Positions 54,006 through 64,000 of a stretch of DNA of 64,000 bases are shown piece after piece. The first letter of the stretch is position 1; each line of letters starts with the position of its first letter. This stretch comes from Neofusicoccum parvum. Taxonomy: Eukaryota > Ascomycota > Dothideomycetes > Botryosphaeriales > Botryosphaeriaceae. The position numbers and the translations under genes are program-made. Below the pieces are notes generated by a model. The model made no database searches and was not told the origin of the DNA. It saw nothing but the letters and a program-made list of their open reading frames with translations. The stretch is from assembly GCA_020912385.1 (NCBI GenBank), contig CP087207.1, forward strand, positions 2,728,001 through 2,792,000. The letters are read 5' to 3'.

Positions 54006-56147
54006 ATGGCCAACACAGTCGTCGGCATTTCCTCGCTCGCCGATTTTCGCCTTCATCAAAATCCTCGGCCACTCCCTTTGCGGCAACAAATCGGCTTCCT
54101 TGCCGCAATCCGCAACCACCAACGCCAGCTGGCCCTGGCAAATCCCGACAAAACTTGTGGAATACTCTCTCATACACCGGGCCGCAGCCTCAACATACCA
54201 CATACTAAGGAAACCCACAAGAAAACAAGTTTAGTGATTAGAGACGTCGTATTTCAGACCGGCTCCGACTATACCCGCCACACAAAAACGCTACCCGACG
54301 CAGTGTTGGAGCTGTTACTTCAATCAACCGATGCTTCAGCCAAAACTTCTGCTTTTGTTTTCGAGTCATTCCATGTAGCGCTGGCAGTAGATGCCGTATT
54401 ATGGTGGGGATATCTTCTCACGCCTCCCCTGAGTCTCTCGATTCGGAATGTTGTGCCGACAGACATCGGCCTCTTCGCTGCCGTGGCTCAAGGCGACATC
54501 GACTTCATGGTTGAGGAGCTGGAGAATGACCAAGGCCGACCTACTGATATTGGCCCGGATGGGAGCACTCTTGCATACGTGAGTGAACTCACCTCAACAA
54601 ATTCCGGACGCAGTGACTGACTTTCTCAGGTTGCTGTTGCATACCACCAGTACGAAGCACTGCAGCTCCTGTTAAATATAGGAGTTGATCCTCACTGGGA
54701 GAATGACTTCCAGCAGTAAGAGGGCCACCACGGTCTCTTCATACCTCGCCGCATGCCACTGACAGCTGAACAGAAGCGCCTACGACCGCGCCTGGGAAGG
54801 TGTGTTCGTCCAGGACTCTCCCGGCAAAGCCAAACCCAGCGACGCCATGAGCACCTCAATCTTCCACGACAAGACGCGCATGCTAGAAGACTGGGGCCTC
54901 ACCCGTCTCCACAAGATCATCCTGGGCCTGGAGACCGGGGACATCGAAGCCGAGCTCCGCAGCGGAGCGTCCATCAACGCCACTGACCGCTTCAACCGCA
55001 CGCCCCTCTTCTGGGCCAGCGGCCGCGGAGACCTCGACGCCGTACGTCTCCTTCTGGACCGCGGCGCCGACCCAAACATCACAGACACGGAGGGCTCGAC
55101 CGCACTCCGGCGCTGCCACGGGAACCAACGGCTCGACATCGCGCAGCTGCTGGTCTCACGCGGCGCGGACGTGCACTGGCGCAACAAGCTGGGTATGGGC
55201 GGGCTGCACAGCGTAGCCAGCTACGGTATGCCGGTGGAGTGGTTCTCGCTGTACAGCGCCTGCGACACCGAAGTCCGCGGCGGAGTGCGTATCTCCCCTT
55301 TCCCCTCAAAAACAAAACAAAAAACAGACAGACGCGCTGACCCACCCGCCAGCAAACCAACCTCACCCCCCTCGCCATCGCCTGCAAGTACAACCGGCCC
55401 CTCCACGCCTCCTGGCTCCTCGCCCACGGCGCCTCCCCGCACACGCCCCTCTCCGCCTCCGACCCAACCTCGACCCTCCTCCACCACACCGTCGCCGCCG
55501 ACCACCCCGCCTGCGTCGCCCTCCTCCTGCAGCACGCCGCCGCCACCACCGCTGACAGCCTGCCCGTCCTCCTCGCCGCCGCCGCCCGCGCCTCGACCCC
55601 CACCCTCGACGCCCTGGCCGCCCACGCCTACGGCGCGCTCGCCGCCGCCGCCGTCGTCGACCCCGCTGTCAGGCACGTCCTGGCCGCCGGCGCCGGCTGG
55701 CTGCCGGGCGAGAAGCCGGCGCTGCGGCGCGTGCTGCTGACGCGGTGGTGCGGGCGGTGCGGGATGGATGCGCGGGTGGGCGTGCCGGCGGAGCTGAGCT
55801 TGAGGGAGGAGGAGGGCGGCGGGGTGGCGGGGTGGGGGCGGGTGCGGGAGGGGGGGAGGGTGGGGGTGGTGGCATTGGGGGAGGGGGGCGGGGAGGAGGA
55901 GGAGGAGAGGAGGAGGAGGGGGACGCCGCATCGGCATGGGTTGGAGGTGCCGCCGTGGGTGTTTGGGACGGAGGTGTTCGAGGCGGGGGAGGAGGTGGAG
56001 TGGGTGGTTCATGAGGGGAAGGTGTTGCAGAGGTTTGTGATGATCGGGGGGTATGTGACGGACATGTGGACGGTGCAAGCGGTGTTGCCGGGGCATGAGA
56101 TGGAGACTGGTGAAGAAGATGACCAGGGCTCTGGAGTTGTAAACTGA
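54006..56147 (+). CDS. Ankyrin-repeat protein, 654 aa
   Basis: Exons 54006-54578, 54630-54715, 54774-55284, 55353-56147, all GT-AG. Ankyrin repeats are clear at about residues 155-215 (IGLFAAVAQGDIDFMVEELE, VAVAYHQYEALQLLLNIGVD) and 255-480 (RTPLFWASGRGDLDAVRLLL, STALRRCHGNQRLDIAQLLV, LTPLAIACKYNRPLHASWLL, DPTSTLLHHTVAADHPACVA). The first 150 residues and the acidic, Glu/Gly/Arg-rich C-terminus match nothing known. No membrane segment. Probably a protein-interaction scaffold; partner unknown. Exon 4 swings from very C-rich to very G-rich on the coding strand near 55740, within one continuous frame. Confidence 0.8.
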
Positions 56148-56914
56148 ATCAAGCGCTTGGCCAGCCGCTTTACGTCCAAGTGGGTGTAGAATCCAGAGGG
56201 TGCTTGGCGGGTAGACGTTGCTTGCTACGATATAAAAATTTCACAAAGAGGCAGGGTTCAAACTCAAAATCAGCAAAGGAGAGCTGCGCCACTTCTCCTG
56301 GTAATACAAGCCCGGCATTCCTCCGCCAGCAAGAACCACACCGGTGAAGTCCCTCCGCGGGTCTCCCATCGAACGAGCCTGGCGCTGTGGTGTGCTGATG
56401 ACAGATGGCCTACTCCCCTTCCTTGTATACCCCAATGCCATGCCGCCCGTCTTCTTCGTAATCTCGGGCTACTGCGCCAAAATTCCCATCATAACGGAAA
56501 TAATCTATAGTGTTGACTTTTTCTGAGAGTCTTAGCAATTAGGAATATTGATTAGGAAAAAACGAGATGGCAAATGTCAGACAATGAGCAGCAGCCAACT
56601 TCCCCAAATTAGCATTCTAGGGAGACACCCTCCGTGCTACTGACTGTGAGGAAAGGGGCAATCTTTGGCTGTATTCCGTGTACTCTATCATAGGCCAACA
56701 GAATGATGATTCATCAGCACGTTGGCGAGCCACTAACCCTGTGCATTACCTAATTCGTCATACCTCGGCCTCCCCGCCCGCGCATCCCCACACGTCGCCC
56801 AGACCCCGCCCAGCCTCCAAACTCAACACCATAAAAAGGACGCCTCATGCAAGCAGCTCGACCCCTTCCAACCGCGCCCTGACTCCACCAAACACACAAG
56901 AACAAATCGCACCA
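56148..56914. other. Intergenic, no supported gene
   Basis: About 770 bp, AT-richer in the middle (56510-56560). The frame of the next gene is open upstream from 56678, but its composition there is promoter-like, so the start is set at 56915. Confidence 0.4.
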
Positions 56915-57718
56915 ATGCCTCTCTGCACGCTCCACCTCCTCACGCTCTCCACCCCCCTCCCCGACTTTCTCGCCTCCCTCTCCACCACCTCCCCCCAACC
57001 CCTCACCACCGCCCGCGTCATCCGCTGGATCATCACGCCGACCCACCTCTCCACCGCCCCCCTCCTCGCCCACGCCTGGGACATCCTCCTCATCCTCCCC
57101 ACCGCCAGCCCCGCCCTCCCGGCCGCCCTCATCCCGCACGTCTCGCACCGCTGGACCGTCACCTTCGGCGTCCCCTCGCGGCTGCTGACCGCCTACGCCG
57201 CCACGAACGCGCGCCTCCTGCACCCGCCGCGCGCCCCGCCGCCGCTGACCGGCGCGCTCGACCGCGCGCTCGCGCACCCCGCCCGCTCGGCCCAGCGCCT
57301 CGAGCTGAGCGGCGAGCTGGCGGACTGGATGCGCGGGCACGGCGACGGCGCGACGGGCGGCGGCGCGGTGTCGATGCTCAACCTGCTGGCGTTCCGGGAG
57401 GGGGGGAAGGACGATTACGTGCGGTACGGGAGGGCGTTTGCGGAGGGGGCGGGCGGGGCGAGGGGGGCGGTGGCGAAGGTGGTGGGGACGGTGGTGGCGG
57501 ATGGGGGAGGGGAGGGGGACGGGGAGAAGGGAGGGAAGGTCTGGGATGAGGTGGCGCTGGCGCATTATCCGAGCATCTGGCACTTCGCGGATGTGGTGGC
57601 GAGCGAGGAGTATCAGGCGGTGAATCGGAAGTATAGGCTGGGTAGCTTGAAGGATACTTTCATTTTGTGCACGTCGGAGCTGGGGTTGGCGGAGGGGGGA
57701 GGGAGGGAGAAGCTTTGA
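56915..57718 (+). CDS. DUF1330/dimeric alpha-beta barrel-like protein, 267 aa
   Basis: Intronless from ATG 56915 (CACCAATGCC). The second half has the look of a small ferredoxin-like alpha/beta barrel: VSMLNLLAFREGGKDDYVRY, then VWDEVALAHYPSIWHFADVV and SEEYQAVNRKYRLGSLKDTF, a pattern (N-L-L-F/Y...Y-P-S...F...Y) typical of DUF1330 and EthD-like domains. The first 120 residues (LHLLTLSTPLPDFLASL, IRWIITPTHLSTAPLLAHAW) may be a second, diverged copy. Function unknown. The coding strand changes from C-rich to G-rich near 57340. Confidence 0.7.
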   Translation: MPLCTLHLLTLSTPLPDFLASLSTTSPQPLTTARVIRWIITPTHLSTAPLLAHAWDILLILPTASPALPAALIPHVSHRWTVTFGVPSRLLTAYAATNARLLHPPRAPPPLTGALDRALAHPARSAQRLELSGELADWMRGHGDGATGGGAVSMLNLLAFREGGKDDYVRYGRAFAEGAGGARGAVAKVVGTVVADGGGEGDGEKGGKVWDEVALAHYPSIWHFADVVASEEYQAVNRKYRLGSLKDTFILCTSELGLAEGGGREKL

Positions 57719-57781
57719 GGAGCGGTTTGCGGAGTTGCGGCGAGGAGGGAGGTTGTTTTTGGAGAATGAAAGGGCGAGGAT

Positions 57782-57968
57782 GGCATCAAAACGGAACAAA
57801 GAAGTTGATATTCTGCTCGGGGCAGGGTGGCATCGGAACGGAACGAAGAAGTTGATATTCTGCTCAGGACAGGGTGGCATCGGAACGGAACGAAGAAGTT
57901 GGCATTCGCTCGGGACAAGGGCGGCATCAGAACGGAACGAAGAAGTTGACATTCTGCTCGGGGCGGCA
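57782..57968. repeat. 47-bp minisatellite, about four copies
   Basis: Units begin GGCATCGGAACGGAACGAAG and end near GGACAGGGT: 57782-57828, 57829-57875, 57876-57921 and 57922-57968, the last two slightly diverged. Open frames run through it on both strands, an effect of the repeat rather than evidence of a gene. It lies 60 bp after the DUF1330-like stop. Confidence 0.85.
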
Positions 57969-57970
57969 AG

Positions 57971-58269
57971 TCAGATCCATGGATAGATGCCAGTGTACCC
58001 GACCCATTCCTTTGGACCCCCATCAGCGTCCGACGCTTCGACTACAGGTACAGGAGAGGGGCTGGCGAAAACGGCGGAGCAAAGCCTCGACATACCATCG
58101 AACCCAGTCGCTTGTCGAAGTCGGCCGACGATCTGTATCCCTCCAGGAACCAGTCCTTCGCCCTGCTTGGCCACTGCTTCACGTTGACATGGACGTTGAA
58201 GCTGAGGCGCCTCTTGAGGCTGGCCGAGCTCAGGCTGGGCATGCTTGCCATCTTGCGGAGTTCTGGCAT
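57971..58269 (-). CDS. Tentative small basic protein, 82 aa or longer
   Basis: Exon 58269-58092 starts MPELRKMASMPSLSSASLKR and contains FNVHVNVKQWPSRAKDWFLE; a 50-bp intron could join it to 58041-57971 (EASDADGGPKEWVGYTGIYP, ending WI). The frame is open upstream to about 58336 (RADAATAKANN), so the start may lie in a further exon. A stronger GTATGT donor at 58095 would instead read into the minisatellite. Family not recognised. Confidence 0.35.
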
Positions 58270-60025
58270 CTTGGCGTCTGGCTGTGGCGGAGGAGGTGTG
58301 TTGTTTGCTTTCGCAGTGGCAGCATCAGCTCTCTGATGGCAGGAGTGCGGGGGATGTCAGCTTGACGGACCGGAGTAACGTTGCCAGCCAGCTGTGACAC
58401 TCAGTCTGTGGTGTGTCCAGCCAGGTCTCTGCTCGTCTCGGGCGAAATCGAAGCCGTGTGTCTCAAGCTCTTTCTCCGCCGTGATCAGCGTCTCGTCTGG
58501 AGTGGCGACGATGTCCTTCTTCGCCGTGTGCGCATCAAGGGTTCGCAGTTGCGTTGCTCTATCACACCCCTCTGCTCCAACGCGAGGGGGGCGTACCACC
58601 ATATATACCACACCCGCCCCCATCGGACCGGCCCCTCGCGCAACGCCAAACTCACAGCCACGCCACTCACACAGAAACACCTACAACCCGACTCGGTGGC
58701 ACCACAGGACTCAGTGGCTCCCGCCAACACCTTCCCTCCGCACCACCACCCACAACAACCTTTGGCCCAAACGCAAAAGCCAACCGCACCACCGCCCAAT
58801 CCCGGGCCTATCAGCGCGCCGGCGGCAGTCGGTCGGTATAAGCTTACACGCAGCGCGCGGACCGAGCCCTCCGACCAGCAGACGCCAGCATCGTCGCCGG
58901 TGCACCAGCGATCCCGGCCCAGCAGCGGCGCCGTGCCCGCCATAGCGCCCAGCGACCGCCGGATAAGGCGCGAGCATATTAAATTAACCTTGGGGGACGG
59001 TCGCCCAGCACGCCGGGCATTCCGTCCACACCCGAAACCCGCACCGTCACATGCGGCATCTTCCCCGTCCAGTGCTTGCGCAGCAGCAGCCGCTTCGACC
59101 GATTAGAGCTCGTGGTGTCGGCAGGCCCCCGTGGCCTACGGCGGGTAAAGTTGGGAGGTAGGCGCGCGACGCGCTTCTGCATGCATGCACGGTCGCTTGT
59201 TCGGTGCGTCTGCAGGCGTCGGCGCATTGTGTTTGCCCGTTTACGTGAGGCGTGCTAAACTCGACGGCGCAATGACTGATGCTGGCGAGCGTGCGTGCTG
59301 CGCCGGAAGAAAAGCTTCGTGGCGCGCAGGCCAACCCTTCGCCGGCTTTTCTTGCCGGTCGATCACTGGTTCCATTCGGCTTTGGGCGGCGGCCGATCTG
59401 CTTCAGAAACCTTGCCTGTGCTGTCGAGCCACATCAGTCGGCTCTGCTGGAGACTGGACGTCTGGCAGGAGAGATTGTGGGAGCTTTGGTTTGCGGTCCA
59501 AGACAATGCTGACGGGCAGGATCAAGCCCGCGACGGTTGTGGAGAGCAGGTAGATGATTACTTCCGTATTCGTCCAACCGCGGTACTATTGCTGACCGAA
59601 GGGTGCGCTAGCGGGGGCCAAATCTGGGGTGTCGCGCTGCTAAATGGGCAACCTTCATCGCGGGGGCCAGCGGGCGTGCTGAGGAGAGCACTATTGACAC
59701 TTGGAACAACAAGCGACCGTAAGCTTGGACGATCAGCGAGAGCTTGAATCGACAACAATTGGCGAATAGATAATGCGGGAGATGTTAAGAAAAGCAGTGA
59801 CCCTGCATGGTGAGACCGGCGAAACGCCCCCAGAATCAGCTCCACCAGACGACTGCCAGCGAGCAAGCCAAGAACCCATTTACCCAGGCACTCGTCCAAA
59901 CAGACCACGACGACCCAGCCATCCAACAACTCGTCCGACCATCTGGCGCCTCGTCAAACCACGAGACAGGATCATCAAGCCTCTCCTCAACCCACCTGCC
60001 GGAATCCCATCCGCTCCACCAGCCA
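58270..60025. other. Intergenic, no firm gene
   Basis: About 1.75 kb. A minus-strand ORF ending at 58357 has some coding look (ATPDETLITAEKELETHG) and may be an upstream exon of the tentative 58-kb gene. CA/C-rich tracts at 58560-58800. Otherwise nothing. Confidence 0.35.
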
Positions 60026-61114
60026 TGGCGTCCACCACACCGCTAACCCACGACCGCACACGTCTCCTCTTCCTCCCCACTGCAGTCGACCACTACGCCA
60101 CCCACACGCCCACCCGCGTCTACGCCTCCATCCCCACCAACCCCACCGACCTCGGCCAAGATTTCCACGACATCACCTACGCCTATCTCTCTTTAGCCGT
60201 CGACCGCGCCGCACACTAGCTTGACGCCGTATTGTGACCTGTGCCACCAACACCTCCTTCGAGCGGGGACGATGAAGACGATAGGGTGAAGTCGACCTTC
60301 GCCCACCTTGGTCCGTGAGACCTGCGATACCCTATCTTCGTGCTTGCTGCGATCAAGGTCGGGAGAAAGATAGGCTTGATTTCCTTTCGTCCGTCTCTTA
60401 CGTGGTTGGTCCCGGAAGCGCTGTGGCAGTGTTGCCAGCACCGGTTGGGTGGTTGACGACTCTCTTACCGTCGATCCGCGCGGATGGGCACTTTCGTCCC
60501 CTCGCACGCGTGAAGACGGTGCAGCACACTCGGCTCTTTCTCCGATCTCCAAGCTCTCCCGCAAGACCGTGCCTCACAGTCCTCTCCGTCGCTCTCAACT
60601 TTCCCCATCACCTCACCCTTCCCTAACGCACCCTCCAGATCCTCCTTCCCTCTCACCTCGCCGCGCTCACCGCGCACCTCCACCTCCTCCGTACCATCTC
60701 CACCATCTCCCTCATCTCCGCCTTCTCCTCCGCCTCCTCCACTCCCTCCCCACACTCCTCACCGTCACCACCGCTGCTATCCCCACCAAGGAGGCCCTCC
60801 TCTCCCCGCCCCTTCCGCCTTACTCCTACTCCCCTGCCACCCTCACCACCACCCTCCACCTCCTCGCCATAATCCCTCACGCCTCCAGCTCGAACCAGAA
60901 CATCCTCGAGCAGATCCGGTTGCGGAAATCACTGGCATTGGTACTGCCTCAAGACAAGCCACTCGCAAAGCTCGGCGCAGGCTCCGCGTCCAGAAGCGAA
61001 ACATTCAACATCTTCATCGAAGAAATAGAGATTATGTATAGCAGGGTGAGGCTACGGAAAGTAGGTCTAGACATACCTCGCGGCCGCCATCCAGGAAACT
61101 TCCTCCCCGCCTAG
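60026..61114 (+). pseudogene. Decayed NRPS-like adenylation (AMP-binding) gene
   Basis: The start MASTTPLTHDRTRLLFLPTA and DITYAYLSLAVDRAAH look like the beginning of fungal NRPS-like/adenylate-forming enzymes, but TAG at 60217-60219 stands where a Trp is usual. In another frame 60280-60440 reads STFAHLGP, a TGA at 60316, then DLRYPIFVLAAIKVGRKIGL, a hallmark adenylation-domain segment. A third frame to 61114 has a matching HSLP, ATL, ILEQI order. At least two nonsense changes and two frame changes break it, and no thiolation or reductase part remains. The end abuts the PXB/DUF3818 gene stop. Probably a truncated, non-functional remnant. Confidence 0.7.
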
Positions 61115-63230
61115 GTGCTCACCGCTATCCCTCCAGCCAGGGCTTTCCTGTAATCGGCTCCGAGGAGCTTGATGACTCCATCGACGTCGGGCGCTTCAGG
61201 TATCTTCAGGTCGCCCTCTGGTTCTCGTTCCAACGCGATGCCGCCTTTCTTCTGCCCGTCGACGTCGATTTGAGCGGCTTCCTGGACGTCCTTGTTCTTG
61301 CCGGAACGTAGCGGGCCGTTGGTGGTGGCCGGTGTGATTGGTGTGGATTCGATCAGAGAAAGCCACTTTGCAATGTACATTCCCGGTCCGAATTCTGTCC
61401 TGGAGGAACACGACAGTATTGACTTCATGCGAGCTGAAGATGAGTCGTGAAGGTGTGCGAGATATTCCGAATGAGAATCTAGCGCCTTGGCGACAGACTC
61501 ACGTTCTTCTGGAGATAGTTTGCCGAAGAGGGAATTCAACGTAGCATTCATGGCACCGGCACCGTTTGGTGAATCGGAAGCCCTTTGGAATTCTGAGATG
61601 AACTTCAGCCCATACTGGCGGAACCACTCCGTAACCTCGGGCCCATTCTTCGCGATTTGGTGGAGGAAGCGGTGGCAAGAACCTTGATGCTTCTTCAGAA
61701 GCTTGACAAAGTCCTCAACAGTCGGTGGAGGCTTCGCCTTGTCCTTGTTCTTCGATGGCGATGGGAGTTTTGAAACCTTGATCAAGTCATTCAAGAAGTT
61801 CTCCAAATCCGTGAGGCCCGCGCTCAAGTCTACTGCATTGTGCAGAGCTCGGATTATCGGGTCATATGCGGAGACGAGATCGCGGATGGCTTCAGTAAGG
61901 TGGTCAGGCTGCTGTCGACAAAGGACTTGAGAGAGTTGATCTCGGTCTCGAATTGACAGCTGGGCCTTCAGGTACTCCTGCGCTTGGAGTTGCTGTGATT
62001 CCGGTAAATCCGTGGATAAGGAGTTTGCTTCAAAAATCACGGCAGTAATGGACTTGGGTCCCTCCGCTGCAGAAAAGTTAGTCAACCCTCAACTTATGCG
62101 GGAGTTGAGACTTCATACCGCTCTTCGCTCTTCTCTCTTCTCTCTCTTCTCTAGTTAGCTTGAGGTGGGATCTAATCGCCTCCAGATGTGCATCACTCGG
62201 CCTGTCCTTTTCTTTCGTTTTCTCGGTCTTGGAAGCCTGCTTCTGTAGTTCAGAGGCATCCCATGCAAGAACGGTGGAGATAATCCTAAAATGTTTAGCT
62301 GTAGCTAAGGAACAAAAACGTCCAACGAAATCAACTTACGATTGCAACAGGTTCATTCCCTCGTCTGCATTTTTACTAATACCAACCCAGTTCGTGAGCG
62401 TGCTGACGCTGAATTTCGCAAGAACTAGCCTGACCATTCCATTGATCATGGTGGCTGCATTGCCGACTTTGAGCGTCTGGCGGATGATGCTGTACGGGAC
62501 AAGCTTGTGGAGATTGGCGAGAATCCGCAACATGGCCTGGCCGTCTGGCGAAACAACCAGAATATGGTGCATGAGAGAAGCTAGGCTACGATTATGTCAG
62601 CTTGAGGACTTCGGTTTAAAAATAGAGAGGCGGGTTCGGCGCGTACTTGACAAGAATAAATTCGTGGGCTGCCTGAACCAGCGGAGAGTGGTCTTCCAGG
62701 TTGTCGGTCTCTGCGCACGTGGTGAACAGCTCGTCGATCATGCCGCCGTAGACGAGCTGCTGGAGGAAGTCGTCCCAGGCCTGCATCACGTCGTCGGGCT
62801 TCGACGTGTCATAGCTGCGGGCGGCGTCGACATCCTTCATGGGAAAGCCGCCGAGCGCGCCCTTGGCGGGATACTCGATCAGCGCGGAAATGGCGGTTGC
62901 CAGGGTCTTCCGCATGCCCACGGAGCCCTTATCGTAGCTCTCGGAAAGCTCTGCCGCGCCGAGTTTCTCGACGATGGTCTGGATCCGCTCCTTCCAGAAG
63001 ACATCGGCCACGCTGGACAGGCCGGGCAGGGTCAGGGCAAACTTGGAGAGCAGGGCGCGCAGGATGGGCGAGGTGCAAGGCTGGGCGGCGTCCTTCGCGA
63101 AGGGGTGGCCGTATTGGTGGATGGCATCGGGCCACTTGAAATTTTCGATCTCGCTGTAGACCTCATGGTGGGTCAGGACGTCGAAGAGAGCGTGCGCCTG
63201 GCGGGGCGAGAGCTCGGGGCTGGAAGACAT
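61111..63230 (-). CDS. PXB / DUF3818 (PX-associated) protein, 650 aa
   Basis: Exons 63230-62647, 62585-62340, 62285-62119, 62066-61111 with 61-, 54- and 52-bp introns. Residues 1-130 resemble the PXB N-terminal domain (LSPRQAHALFDVLTHHEVYS, EIENFKWPDAI). After the first splice LVNLASLMHHILV leads into a DUF3818 signature (RQTLKVGNAATMINGMVRLV, LTNWVGISK, GMNLLQSIIS). The remainder is helical with an acidic C-terminus. Related yeast Lec1/Ypr097w-type proteins carry a PX lipid-binding domain; none is recognised here, so membrane targeting may differ. A role in lipid homeostasis is inferred only from that family. Confidence 0.85.
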
Positions 63231-64000
63231 GGAGGTTGGTTGTGGAGCAGCGCATGGTGGCAGCGGGCGAGAGTCGTGCTCGGTGTCGTGGCTGGTCGCG
63301 CCTGCGGCTGCGGCTGCGGCTGCGCCTGCGCCAACACCGCCATGACGTTGATGAGACGCCCGCCGCTAGGCCGAGAAGAGCCCGACGGGGGGCACGTGCG
63401 GCTGCGCTCTGCCAGTGACGGCCCGCCCAGCATCGCTCTTCCGCAACGTCTGGTCTGGATGGCTGCGGCACACATGCCCGCGCATCATGGGGCTGTTCTG
63501 CGAGCGCGGGTTCCGCAGGCCCCGGATGCACGCGACTCAGGCTCCACGCAGACGACCCGAGAAATTCGGCATCCCACGGCTTCCCAGTCACGTGCCGGCA
63601 CCCACAGCAGATCTCCTCTCTCCGCGCGCCACCTCCTTAGTTTCATCACTCCATCAACCCTGAAGCAACCGTGACGATCCTCACATGTCACCTTCTGTCT
63701 CGAAACTATGTCGTGGCAGCTTCTGAACCGCCTGCCACCCAGCGCAACCTTTGCCCTTGAGCCGTGCAGACTTTCGTCGTGACCGACTCACTCTCAACAC
63801 GGCAACTGCACGTACGGAATCGACGTCTTACTCCAGATCAAGATCGCGCATCACTTCCTCACCTCCGTGTCCAGACCTGTGTGTCAACCACCTGCAATAC
63901 TGGAGGCCTCTCGTGTCACAATCCTGACAGCTGCGGTGTGAACACTATGGTCTCAACCTTAGCACCCGCACTCAAAAATTCGGGTCCTGTGCTAAAATCT
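63231..64000. other. Promoter side of the PXB/DUF3818 gene; window end
   Basis: About 770 bp. ORFs on both strands lack motifs. No tRNA or gene start is identifiable before the window ends. Confidence 0.4.
63302..63330. repeat. Hexamer microsatellite (CTGCGG)n
   Basis: Three perfect CTGCGG units followed by degenerate CTGCGC/CTGCG, about 80 bp upstream of the PXB/DUF3818 ATG, so probably in its leader or promoter. Confidence 0.85.

Noticed and set aside
56750..57952. 400-codon minus-strand ORF reaching into the minisatellite
   Set aside because: Shadow of the DUF1330-like gene plus repeat; composition is Arg/Pro/Gly-biased.
57735..57986. Plus-strand ORF of repeated NGTKKL/ERNEEV units
   Set aside because: Created by the 47-bp repeat; starts inside the 3' end of another gene frame.
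60026..61114. RIP as the cause of the pseudogene
   Set aside because: The region stays GC-rich without dense C-to-T changes; a few point and indel mutations suffice.
1..64000. CRISPR array, rRNA, or bacterial operon features
   Set aside because: Introns and gene families show a fungal nuclear genome; the only tandem repeats lack spacer structure.

Overview
The window reads as nuclear DNA of a filamentous ascomycete (Pezizomycotina; Dothideomycetes is a guess). The evidence is short GT-AG introns (mostly 45-70 bp) with CTRAY-like branch points, C/G-ending codons in conserved genes, and fungus-specific families: Zn2Cys6 and C2H2 factors with a fungal_trans-type domain, DOMON-b561, PXB/DUF3818, a fungal quercetinase and EB1. 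No rRNA, convincing tRNA, CRISPR array or intact transposon was seen. Exon models below were built by hand from reading frame, splice consensus and family motifs; none was tested against transcripts.

Layout. 0-5 kb: the 3' part of a regulator gene and a small unknown gene. 5-14.7 kb: an EXPERA-like membrane protein, a ferric reductase, a nucleoside hydrolase with an 8-nt and a 6-nt exon, and a divergent pair of a DapA-type aldolase and a Gfo/Idh/MocA oxidoreductase. 14.7-29.7 kb: a visibly AT-richer, intron-rich accessory stretch with a repeat-bearing unknown gene that seems frameshifted, a lipocalin-like protein, small unknowns, a large kinase-like protein next to a CorA-like membrane protein, and an LAT-type amino-acid permease. 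29.7-33.5 kb: a gene desert. 33.5-43 kb: DOMON-cytochrome b561, EB1 (Bim1/Mal3), a Vam7-like PX-SNARE and a 1086-aa Zn2Cys6 factor. 44-53.4 kb: a C2H2 factor, an aldo/keto reductase, a quercetin dioxygenase-like bicupin and a cytochrome P450, the last two sharing a 369-bp divergent promoter. 54-64 kb: an ankyrin protein, a DUF1330-like protein, a 47-bp minisatellite, a decayed NRPS-like adenylation gene and a PXB/DUF3818 protein.

How genes may work together (inference): aldolase plus oxidoreductase could act on one sugar acid; the bicupin, P450 and reductase, with the C2H2 factor upstream, could form a small aromatic or flavonoid modification set; the kinase and CorA-like protein could be a linked accessory pair. 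The housekeeping genes (EB1, Vam7, PXB/DUF3818) show that most of the window is ordinary chromosome.
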